Assembly (NCBI GenBank): GCA_028564925.1 | Contig: CM053026.1 | Coordinates: forward strand, 601,019,107-601,083,106 | Direction: 5' to 3' | From: Lithobates sylvaticus | Lineage: Eukaryota; Chordata; Amphibia; Anura; Ranidae | DNA length: 64,000 nucleotides | Shown: in pieces, positions 1-9,348 of the stretch | How positions within the stretch are numbered: position 1 is the first letter of the stretch | Layout of the letters: every line of letters begins with the position of its first letter | The notes under the pieces: generated by a model | Database searches by the model: none | What the model was told of the DNA's origin: nothing | Seen by the model: the letters and a program-made list of their open reading frames with translations, nothing else | Translations under genes and position numbers: made by a program

Positions 1-64
1 CGCTTGAATTTGGCCAATGTTCGAGTCGAACTCATGTTCGACCCGAACAGAAAGCTAATCCCTA
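1..64 (-). mobile_element. hAT-type transposon terminus cut by the window edge
   Basis: Read on the minus strand this piece begins TAGGGATTAGC, nearly the same as the TAGGGATGAGC end at 9010. It continues with TTCGAGTCGAA-type palindromic text, as that copy does. The rest of the element lies left of the window. The next 8 bases (65-72, GTGAAGAG) would be one copy of the 8 bp hAT target duplication, but the partner copy cannot be seen. Confidence 0.5.
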
Positions 65-935
65 GTGAAGAGCACTGTTAGACCTGTTACGATGGGCTAT
101 AGCTCGAACAATGATGAAGATTGAGTGAGACCAGGAATTTAGGCAGATTTCTGGTGGCCAGGGTCTGGTGAACCAGTGATGCCCAAAAATTGCAGCAAAG
201 CCTGTGGAGGCTGCAGCATCTGTGACTACCTGTGGCGACTGAGTTGGCACTGATGGAACAAACATCAACATTCCGCTCCAGTTGGTTGAGGAACTCATCC
301 CATATTGCTAAGTCCGCTATCGCTGCTGGGTCTAACCTCAGAACTTGGTCAGAGTCCTGTACTTGAGCGACAAAAGACCCAGAGCCGTGAGATGAACAAC
401 CGCCCCTGAGGAATAATCCTCATGACAAATTGAGCATCCTTAACAAGGACTGCAGCGGCCTCTTAGTACACCCCCTAACAAGGTAAAGTCATGGATGACT
501 GTCCTGATACGGGCTAGTTTGCCAGAAGGCAGGCTGGCCTGCATGGTAAGCGTGTCCAGAGTGATGCCTAGGAAGGTGATGGAGTGTGCCAGGCCCTTCA
601 CTATATGTTCGGCTATGGCACGTTGAGTTTTTAAAATACCACTCTTGACCTGTCTAGGTCTTCGGGGTATGCCCGGCTGTTGGATGAGTAGAAAATCATT
701 GAGGTAATGGATGACCATCTGAGCCTGGGCCTGGTGTGATAAGATCCATGTAAGGGACTGGATGGACACATCAAACAGCTACAGGGTGCTTATGGACAAC
801 AGTGTGGCAAGGTAACAGAAATCCCTCCATTCAGTGCTGTGCCACCTCCAGAGGGATGTCTCGATAGGCAGGAGTTTGAATGCATCTGAGATGTGCTCTA
901 GACAGCCAGGCGCCGGTACCTATATTAATGGTGGC
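65..935 (-). mobile_element. Fossil DIRS/Ngaro-type tyrosine-recombinase retroelement fragment (RT and RNase H)
   Basis: Minus-strand reading gives reverse-transcriptase text at about 930-440, including an ISDAFKLLPI-like stretch and an FLGI box followed by a leucine/lysine-rich thumb. RNase H-like text (TDAAASTGFAAIFG) follows at 298-62. This order and wording are typical of DIRS/Ngaro elements. The copy is incomplete and broken in several places, with no ends or recombinase seen, so it is an old fossil. It is bounded on the left by the hAT end. Confidence 0.6.
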
Positions 936-1019
936 TTGGATGGCTTGGATGGCTAGATCAACTGATGCTTATATAAAGAATTCCTCGCTAGGGGTCGGAG
1001 TAGGGAAGTGGACCCGAAT

Positions 1020-1355
1020 CGGGCTGTGAAATTAGTGAAATGGATCTGATACGAATCGTTGTGCTGCTGCTGCGACTGGACTCGAATTGGAGTGTGGAGT
1101 GTGTGGCATGAAATTAGATAAATGAAAGGAAAACTACACAAATCGCTGTGCCGCTGCTGTGACTGGACTCAAATTGACTGTAGAGTGTGTGGCATGAAAT
1201 AAATGAAATTAAACTGACACGAATTGTTGTGCTGTTGCTGCGACTGACTCGCACTGGACTGTAGAGTGTGTGAAATAAAATAAAATAAATGTATGAAATG
1301 AACAGGTAAGAATCATTGAGCCGCTGATGCGATTGGATTAGAATCGGGCTGTGGT
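1020..1355. repeat. Degenerate ~85 bp tandem repeat
   Basis: About four diverged units are seen. Each has AATCGTTGTGCTGCTGCTGC-like text, then GACTGGACTCGAATTG, then GTAGAGTGTGTGGCATGAAAT. The AATC..TG anchor falls near 1054, 1141, 1222 and 1311, so spacings are 81-89 bp. No long ORF is shared between units, so it looks like an ageing minisatellite. Confidence 0.65.
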
Positions 1356-1744
1356 AGTATGTTGGGAGCGCCGCCTTACCCCACTAACTGAGGGGGTGCA
1401 TGTGTTAAAAGGAGGCATAGCAGTAGGATAGTGAGCAAAGTGGGATACAGAACACTCAGGTAAGAAGAAAAAGGGGAGAAGTACAGGGAAAGAAATGACA
1501 GGCGCAGGGAGGAGCGGCTGGGTTCTATTGTGTAGAACCCTGTAGAGTTAAAATTTTGAAAACGCAAAAGAGTGCGTGGCAACTGAGGTGAGCCAGGAGG
1601 TGACTGGCCAGGTAACCGATGCTCAGTGCCTGTCTGTGCTGAGCACAAACCTGTGGACCAGAGCCCCTGGGCGTACTGGTGCAAGCGGCTGAAGTCTGGT
1701 ATGGTCTACGTAGGAATGTTGCTGTCTGTAGACGGTGACGTATG
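1356..1744. other. Unassigned sequence between the tandem repeat and a transposon end
   Basis: No gene, tRNA or clear repeat boundary is seen. Overlapping open frames here are short, lack known motifs and run in several phases. Confidence 0.5.
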
Positions 1745-1804
1745 CTCAGCCTGCTAACACAAAACGCTCTCAAACCAAGTTACTTTCAAACCAAGGTTTT
1801 ACTG
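1745..1804. mobile_element. Possible Tc1/mariner-superfamily terminus
   Basis: The minus strand reads CAGTAAAACCTTGGTTTG and then repeats the theme as AACTTGGTTTGAGAGC. This is a familiar style of transposon end, and it is directly followed by TA at 1805-1806. No partner end was found upstream, so the body is either decayed or is the unassigned sequence before it. Confidence 0.35.
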
Positions 1805-2111
1805 TATACATCAGGCACAGTGGCAGGGCTGATCCTCGGGTCACAGACGCCTGGGTTCAGAAATATTTCTGGCAACCCCACATGGGCGTGGTCATCTTAC
1901 CAACTCCTCCCCTTTACAAATGTTTCTATGGCAACAAACACAGAGATACTCCCCTAAAAAGTATTTGTTACCCTGGGATCTTCCCATGATCTTTTAACAA
2001 TAAAGAAAATACAGGAAGAGCATACACTAATGAGACCTGGAGGGGAGTCTCTCTAATGCACACAGAGAGGGCTTTTGTTAGAAAGTCTGTTAGAAAGAGA
2101 CCCCAGACATA

Positions 2112-2326
2112 CAGTGGTGTGAAAAAGTGTTTGCCCCCTTCCTCATTTCCTGTTCCTTTGCATGTTTGTCACACTTAAGTGTTTCGGAACATCAAACCAA
2201 TTTAAACAATAGTCAAGGACAACACAAGTAAACACAAAATGCAATTTGTAAATGAAGGTGTTTATTATTAAAGGTGAAAAAAAATCCAAACCATCATGGC
2301 CCTGTGTGAAAAAAGTGATTGCCCCC
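2112..2326 (+). repeat. Left terminal inverted repeat of the Tc1 element
   Basis: This 215 bp arm matches 3520-3734 as an inverted copy with no difference noticed by eye. It holds an outer transposase-binding-type repeat at the tip and an inner one at its inner edge, both ending in a run of C. Confidence 0.93.
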
Positions 2327-2479
2327 CTTGTTAAAACATACTATAACTGTGGTTGTCCCCACCTGAGTTCAATTTCTCTAGCCACACCCAGGCCTGATTA
2401 TTGCCACACCTGTTCACAATCAAGGCATCACTTAAATAGGAGCTGCTTGACACAGTAAGGTCCACCAGAAGATCCTTAA

Positions 2480-3514
<1,035 letters not shown>

Positions 3515-3519
3515 GTTTA

Positions 3520-3734
3520 GGGGGCAATCACTTTTTTCACACAGGGCCATGATGGTTTGGATTTTTTTTCACCTTTAATAATAAACACCTTCATTTACAA
3601 ATTGCATTTTGTGTTTACTTGTGTTGTCCTTGACTATTGTTTAAATTGGTTTGATGTTCCGAAACACTTAAGTGTGACAAACATGCAAAGGAACAGGAAA
3701 TGAGGAAGGGGGCAAACACTTTTTCACACCACTG
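3520..3734 (-). repeat. Right terminal inverted repeat of the Tc1 element, with AATAAA signal
   Basis: This is the inverted partner of 2112-2326. It starts six bases after the transposase stop and contains AATAAA at 3580-3585, so transcripts of the transposase could be polyadenylated inside the repeat. Confidence 0.93.
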
Positions 3735-3736
3735 TA

Positions 3737-3847
3737 GTACAGGAGACGGTCAGAGACTGAAGACATAGTACAGGAGACGGTCAGAAACTGCAGACATGGT
3801 ACAGGAGATGATTAGAGACTGCAGACATACAACAGGAGACAGTCAGC
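3737..3847. repeat. Short minisatellite (ACAGGAGACGGTCAGAGACTG units) interrupted by the Tc1 insertion
   Basis: Units of about 36 bp read TACAGGAGACGGTCAGARACTG then CAGACAT, three or four times. The left flank of the Tc1 element ends ..CAGACATA, so the insertion split one unit. The neighbouring unit (..AGACATAGTACAGG..) shows the empty site. Confidence 0.75.
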
Positions 3848-4387
3848 GATCGGCCCTCTCACCTGACCCAGCCATGCAGCAACAGTTCCTCTGATCAGGA
3901 GTTAGCTCACACTGAATTGCCCGTGGCGACTCCGCTGGGTAGCACCCAGATCTGTATTCCTGCAATGACTCCATTCCTTTCTCCACCAGGGATGACGCTA
4001 GGCTGTGTGGCTTTCCCTCTGGTGGCGCAGGGCAGCGAGGTTCTCTCTCTGATGGTGTTCCCTCAGCACTGTCCTCTCCCTCTGGAGTCCTGCGTGTCCT
4101 TCCCTGAAAGTTTTCCCGGCTCCTGTCTCTCTCTCTCTCTCCCATTCAGCTGAGCATGCTGTGTGGGCTGCAGTTTCCGTATTACAGTGGGGCTGCTAGT
4201 CCTCGGGACTATATGTCCCACAATCCTCTTCTCTGCTCCTATTTCTATTCTATTTCTTCCCTGGCTGATATGAAGGCGGGGGAAGAAACATAGTGGGCAG
4301 CTGTGCTGGCCAGCGCCGCTCACTAGTACAGCAGTGCACACGAGGAGGAGAGGGAGATGGAGTGGGAGAGGGGAGAGAAGAGCTGCA
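3848..4387. other. Unassigned CpG-moderate sequence
   Basis: No recognisable gene or repeat. There is a CT-rich run (CTCTCTCTCTCTC) near 4130-4142. Open frames on both strands lack domain motifs. Confidence 0.45.
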
Positions 4388-5411
4388 TTGGCGTCACTAG
4401 GGTTGGGGTCACCCCCCTTCCACCAACTATGGTCGCCCCTCAGTACAGACCCCCCTCCAATAAGTATAGACCCCCCTCCATCAGTGCAGAACCTGCACTA
4501 AGTATAACCCCTCCCTCAGTACAGACCTTCCTCAGTACAGACCCCCCAGGACAAACCACCCCCTCCATTAGTACAGACCCCCCAGGACAGATCTCCCCCT
4601 CCATTAGTACAGACCCCCCTCCATTAGTACAGACCCCCCCCAGGACAGACCTCCCCCTCCATTAGTACAGACCCCCAGGAAAGACCCCCCTCCATTAGTA
4701 CAGACCCCCAGGACAGACCTCCCCCTCCATTAGTACAGACCCCCCCCTCCATTAGTACAGACCCCCCAGGACAGACCTCCCCCTCCATTAGTAAAGACCC
4801 CCCAGGACAGACCTCCCCTCCATTAGTACAGACCCCCCAGGACACCCCCCCTCCATTAGTACAGACCCCCCCAGGACAGACCCCCGCTCCATTAGTACAG
4901 ACCCCCCAGGACAAACCACCCCCCTCCATTAGTACAGACCCCCAGGACAGACCTCCCCCTCCATTAGTACAGACTCCCTCTCCATTAGTACAGACCCCCC
5001 AGGACAGATCCCCCCTCCATTAGTACAGACCCCCCAGGACAAACCACCCCTTTCCATTAGTACAGAACCCCAGGACAGACCCCCCCCTCCATTAGTACAG
5101 ACCCCTCTCCATTAGTACAGACCCCCCAGGACAGACCTCCCCCTCCATTAGTACAGACCCCCCCCCCCCAGGACAGACCCCCCTCCATTAGTACAGACCC
5201 CCCCCTCCATTAGTACAGACCCCCAGGACAGATCTCCTGTGGGGAGGAGCTTGAGCATGAAACACAGCGGCGGTGACCGGCGGAGAGAGCCACCTCTGGA
5301 AACGAACAAGAGGAGGAGGAGGAGGGAAGGGAGCACTCTGGCACTTCAGCGCCCCCACATCTCTGGCGCCCGGGTGCACTGCACTCAGAGCACCCGCCTG
5401 GGATTGGCCTT
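4388..5411. repeat. GC-rich dispersed repeat carrying a minisatellite
   Basis: It opens with GGCGTCACTAGGGTTGGGGTCACCC, matching GCGTCACTAGGGTTGGTGTCACC at 49028. The right part (5236-5411) is GC-rich and ends next to the SINE. The middle is the C-rich minisatellite listed separately. Confidence 0.5.
4440..5232. repeat. C-rich minisatellite, ~36 bp unit, about 20 variable copies
   Basis: Units read CCCTCCATTAGTACAGACC followed by CCCCAGGACAGACCT, with frequent loss of the second half. That gives alternating short (~18-20 bp) and long (~36 bp) periods. The minus-strand frames full of TNGGGVC repeats here are a by-product, not genes. Long C runs make it a likely site of copy-number variation. 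Confidence 0.9.
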
Positions 5412-5676
5412 GCACAGTGGTGTAGTGGGTAGCATCCTCGCCTAGCAGTAAAAAGGGTCGCTGGTTCGAATCCCAACCATGACACTACCTGCCTGGAGTT
5501 TGCATGTTCTGTGCCTGCGTGGGTTTCCTCCGGGTACTCCGGCTTCCTCCCGCACTCCAAAGACATGCTGGCAGGTTAATTGGTTTCTGACCAAAATTGG
5601 CCCTAGTCCCTAGTATATGAATGTGAGTTGGGGACCTTGGATTGTGGGCTCCTTGAGAGTAGGGACCAATCCTTCT
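5412..5676 (+). mobile_element. tRNA-derived SINE (V-SINE-like body)
   Basis: The head keeps a Pol III A box (TGGTGTAGTGGGTAGC, 5418-5433) and B box (GGTTCGAATCC, 5463-5473). The body holds the conserved TGGGTTTCCTCCGGGTACTC and CACTCCAAAGACATGC text seen in vertebrate V-type SINEs. The tail (GATTGTGGGCTCCTTGAGAG) is the LINE-shared kind but stops early, where LINE coding sequence begins. It is not a tRNA gene, because no cloverleaf can be closed. Confidence 0.8.
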
Positions 5677-6665
5677 TAGGAAATCGTTCTCAGACAGTGA
5701 AACTAGGGGCATTCACCTCTGAAACCCGGGCAATCTCTTGTGGAGTCCCTCAAGGATCACCCTTGTCGCCAGTACTCGTCAACATATACATCCGCCCACT
5801 CCTCAAAATATTTAGAAGATCAGACCTCTGCTTCCACTCATACACTAACGACACCCAATTATATTTTCGGATCACCGGACAAAAAGACCATCATCAGCAA
5901 TTAGAAAAATGCTGCACCCTGATAGACGACTGGATGACCATTAGCTCGCTTAAACTCAACGAATCGAAAACAGAACTTCTTATTCTACACGAAAACCAAA
6001 ACTCCCGAACCGAGATCCCTTGGACACCACCTACCATCTTTGGACAGACCATCTCCCCAAGGACCAACGTCAAGAGTCTCGGAGTCATTTTTGACAAATG
6101 TCAATGGATGGACAAATAGGAGCAGTAGTCAGTGGTTCTCACCATCTGCTCCGCCTGCTACGCAGACTCATCCCCTTCATTCCAAAGGAGGACAAAGCAG
6201 TGGTGGTTGGAACAGTCATTAATTCACAACTTGACTACACAAACTCCCTTTTACATAGGATTACCCCAATATCAACCTGCGCGCTTACAACTTATCCAAA
6301 ACACGGCAAGGCTGATAACAGGAAAAAAAAACTGGAAATCCATCTCCCCTTCCCTGAGGAGCCTACATTGGCTAACCATAAAGAATCGGGTCATATTTAA
6401 GACCCTCTGCCTCACCCACAAATGCACCTATGGAGAAGCTCCTCAATACCTTCTCGAGAAAATAAAACACTACACACCCAATCGCAGTCTTCGATCGTCT
6501 AACCAAAACCTCCTCCTCATTCCCAAATCCCGCTACAAATCAAAGGGGGAACGGAGATTCACTGTCCAAGGACCACGGCTATGGAACGCTCTACCAACAG
6601 ACATTCGCATGGAAGAAAACCATCAGGCCTTCAGGAAAAAACTCAAGACCTACCTCTTCTTCTAA
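5628..6665 (+). pseudogene. L2-like LINE reverse transcriptase C-terminal half, frameshifted
   Basis: The first part (to ~6119) shows RT motif B (CGVPQGSPLSPVL) and motif C as SYTNDTQLYF, where the usual YADD has lost its first aspartate. SLKLNESKTELL follows. The text then moves to another frame from ~6132: a C-terminal domain with LDYTNSLL, LQLIQNTARL, HWLTIKNRVIFKTLCLTHK and GPRLWNALP, ending at a stop at 6665. At least one frameshift and the altered catalytic loop make it a dead copy. It would have copied element RNA by target-primed reverse transcription. Confidence 0.82.
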
Positions 6666-6755
6666 GAAGGTTGACAACAAAGCACCAATACAGTGCCTTG
6701 AGGCGATTCAGTTCGCATTGTAGCGCTATACAAATCATTCATTCATTCATTCAAT
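5677..6755 (+). mobile_element. L2-like LINE 3' fragment ending in (ATTC)n
   Basis: The fragment begins inside the reverse transcriptase and runs to the 3' tail: TGTAGCGCTATACAAAT then ATTC four times (6736-6752). The tail style is that of L2 elements. It is 5' truncated, lacking endonuclease and fingers. The coding part is listed separately. Confidence 0.8.
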
Positions 6756-6798
6756 GTGTAACTATATCTATATCTATATCTATATATGTAACTATATC
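6736..6798. repeat. LINE (ATTC)n tail plus TATATC microsatellite
   Basis: Four ATTC units are followed after a short gap by ACTATATCTATATCTATATC-type repeats and a TATATATG run. Confidence 0.8.
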
Positions 6799-6812
6799 TT
6801 TAAAGTGTTTCA

Positions 6813-7090
6813 TTAACCACTTGCCGGCCGGGCCATAGCCGAATCACAGCTACAGCGCGGCTGGCTAGTTCTGGGAGGGCGTACTATGACGTTGTCCCAA
6901 ACTCGCGCTTCCCGTGTGCCCCAGGGGGAGTGCTCCCATAAGTTTCCATGATCACGGATCAAGGAGCTCTCTCCTCTCCTCACAGCATTTGGTACAGCGT
7001 GTAAGGAGAGGAGGGAGCCAGCACATGCATGGACTGGATCTGAAGTGCCCACAGTGCTGAGCTGTGCTCATCCATGCCTCACCCGTGCCT
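6813..7090 (+). mobile_element. Left half of a TTAACC-ended MITE
   Basis: It begins TTAACCACTTGCCGGCCGGG, matching the start of the complete copies at 18539 and 60394 (TTAACC, CTT, then CCGNCC). The AT-rich right half with the AAGTGGTTAA end is missing, so the boundary near 7090 is approximate. Confidence 0.55.
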
Positions 7091-7372
7091 TATCCATGCC
7101 ACATCAGTGCTCATCCGTGATTGTTGGCATTAGCACCAACAAGGGTTCAATAAACCAGGGGAATAAGCACTAACAAATACAAAATTATTTAGTTTACTGT
7201 TATTTGTTATAATTGCATTTATTGTTTGCTAGATGCTTGTACATTTAATTATCACAAATAAAATGAAAAATGAGTGATTATATATATATATTGGTATTAT
7301 GAATAAACCTTTTAAAGCAAATATGAACTTTCACATGAACTGTGACATGAACAAACTGACTGAAAGTTATTA
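7091..7372. other. Unassigned AT-rich stretch
   Basis: It contains CCATGCC-type short repeats at its start and a TATATATATAT run near 7281. No coding signal. Confidence 0.4.
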
Positions 7373-8328
7373 TTCTTATTATACAGGATTTATATAGCGC
7401 CAACCGTTTACGCAGTGTTTTACAATACAAAAGGGAGAAAATACAGTTACAATACAGTAGGATACAAGAGGATTAAGAGGGCCCTGCTCAGAAGAGCTTA
7501 CAATCTAATAGGGTGGGGCAGGCGGTACAAAAGGTTGTTGATGTAGCTCGGGGCTGAGTTGCAAATGGCTTTGTATGTGGTGGTTAGTATTTTGAATTTA
7601 ATTCACTGGGCGAGTTGCAATAGTCAAGGCAAGAGATAGCAAGGGAGTGAATGAGTAGCTTGGTGGTTCCATTTGTTAAAAAGGGGCATATTTTAGAGAT
7701 GTTCCGGAGGTGAAGTCTACAAGCCTTTGACAACAATTGGATTTGGGGCTGAAAAGACAGGTCAGAGTCTAGGATTACACCTGGTACTCTGGCATGAGGG
7801 GAGGGATTGATGGTCGCATTATTGATTTTTCATGGAAAAGTCATGGAGGGGGGCACGGGAATATTGCCAGCTCAGTTTTAGGGAGATTTTGTTTAAGGAA
7901 GTGGTGCGACATCCATGCTGATATGTCAGTTAGTAAGTTAGTAATGCAAGAGGAGACTGAAGGAGTAAGGCATTGGAAGGCATGGGCAGTTATTAAGTGA
8001 CCAAGGGATGAGGTGTAGATAGAGAAGGGATCCAAGAACAGAGACTTGGGGGAACCCGACAGAAAGGGGCAATGGAGAGGAGGAGACAGAGTTGTAGGTA
8101 ACACTGAAGGAGCGCTGTGATAGGTAGGAGGAAAACCAGGATAGAGCAGAATCTTGGAGGCCAAGGTAAGAGTTTATCGAGAATGAGTGGGTGGTCAACA
8201 GTATCAAAGGCTGCAGAGAGGTCAAGTAGTAGGAGTATGGAGTAGTGGCCATTGGCTTTAGCAGTTAGTAAATTGTTAGTGAATTTTAGTAAGGCAGTTT
8301 CTGTGGAGTGCTGTGAGCCAGACTGTAA

Positions 8329-8748
8329 TGCCGAGTACACAGGACCTGACTTTCCGGCAGACTAGGTCCGACGGAATTAGTCTGTCGGACAATCCGATCG
8401 TGTGTGGGCTAATCCGATCATTTTGCAGTAAAAAAAATCAGACGGACCCAGAAATAGAACATGTTTCAAATCTATCCGACGGACTCAATTCCTATCGGGA
8501 AAACCGTTCGTCTGTGTGCTGGTCCAACAGACCAAATAGGACGCAAGGGCAGCTATTGGCTACTGGCTATTGAACTTCCTCTTTTAGTCCCGTTTACATC
8601 ATCCCGTTAAAAAACAAACGGACTTTTGAATGGACTTAGTCCGTTTGTACGTGCCCAAGTCGGTCCGTCCGTCGGAACTCCACCTAAAGTCTGTCGAGAA
8701 GACCGTCGGACCTAGTCTGCCGGAAAGTCCGGTCGTGTGTACATGGCA
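8329..8748. mobile_element. Palindromic Harbinger-type MITE, copy A
   Basis: The ends read TGCCGAGTACACAGG and CGTGTGTACATGGCA, flanked by TAA on both sides (8326-8328 and 8749-8751). The interior is rich in GTCGGA/TCCGAC in both directions. This is the most diverged copy of the set. It sits inside L2 LINE copy 1. Confidence 0.9.
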
Positions 8749-8883
8749 TAAGGGGTCAAGAAGGTTGTTTTCACTGAGGTAGGAGCTAAGACGGTTGTAG
8801 AATAAGCGTTCTAGAAGTTTAGAGGTGAATAGGAGCAACAATGAGATGGGTCTTAAGTTGTTCAGGTTGGTGGGGTCCAATGA

Positions 8884-8952
8884 GGGCTTTTTTTTTTTCT
8901 TTTTTTTTTATTCTTTATTTAGAATACAAAGGCAACCAACAGGGGGCTTTTT
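8884..8952 (-). mobile_element. Tiny 5'-truncated poly(A) retro-insertion in the LINE
   Basis: Compared with LINE copy 2, which runs straight through, there is extra text: a long T run, then ATTCTTTATTTAGAATAC. It is bounded by the direct repeat GGGCTTTTT (8884-8892 and 8944-8952). A minus-strand poly(A) tail with target duplication fits LINE-driven retroposition of about 50 bp. Confidence 0.6.
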
Positions 8953-9009
8953 AAGTATGGGAGTGAGCTGTGCATGTTTTAGAGGGGAGGGGAAGGTGCC
9001 ACTAGAGAG

Positions 9010-9348
9010 TAGGGATGAGCCCGATGTTTGAGTCGAAGGTAAGTCACGGAAGCCGCGGAACACCCTTTAAATGTCTATGGGAGAAATCAAAAGTGCTAAT
9101 TTTAAAGGCTTATATGCATGGTATTGTGATAAAAAATGTTTGGGGACCTGGGTCCTGCCCCAGGGGACATGTATCAATGCAAAAAAAACGTTTTAAAAAA
9201 TGGCAGTTTTTTCGGGAGCAGTGATTTTAATAACGCTTAAAGTGAAACTATAAAAGTGAAATATTCCTTTAAATTTCGTACCTGGGGGGTGTCTATAGTA
9301 TGCCTGTAAAGTGACGCATGTTTCCCGTGTTTACAACAGTCCCTGCAC
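9010..9348. mobile_element. Older hAT element, left part (split by the giant palindrome)
   Basis: It starts TAGGGATGAGCCCGATG after CTAGAGAG (a possible 8 bp target copy, 9002-9009). It continues as non-coding text such as GGGACCTGGGTCCTGCCCCAG to CCCTGCAC at 9341-9348, which is the target site of the later hAT. Its continuation is at 11905. Confidence 0.7.

Larger units (their letters stand above)
7373..9000 (-). mobile_element. L2-clade LINE copy 1, 3' part, interrupted by a Harbinger MITE
   Basis: On the minus strand the 3' end lies at 7373 (GGCGCTATATAAATCC read inward). RT text runs up through 8325 and resumes at 8752-9000. Motifs include [28 protein letters not shown] and, beyond the MITE, LDPTNLNNLRPISLL and LSENNLLDP. 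Copy 2 at 13530-14500 carries the same family without the MITE. The frame is broken many times. The 8329-8748 MITE and a small insertion at 8884-8952 came after this LINE landed. Confidence 0.85.

Noticed and set aside
1525-1989. Small overlapping ORFs near a transposon end
   Set aside because: They run in opposite directions across a repeat border and lack recognisable motifs.
3843-4341. Overlapping ORFs on both strands
   Set aside because: No domain, mutually overlapping, and next to a simple CT repeat. They are treated as chance frames.
4440-5232. CRISPR-like repeat array
   Set aside because: Units are contiguous with no unique spacers, and the sequence is vertebrate.
5412-5490. tRNA gene
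   Set aside because: A and B boxes are present but the acceptor and anticodon stems do not close, and a SINE body follows.
4624-5566. Gly/Val/Cys-rich repeat proteins
   Set aside because: They are produced by the C-rich minisatellite. The repeating unit changes frame and no start context is convincing.
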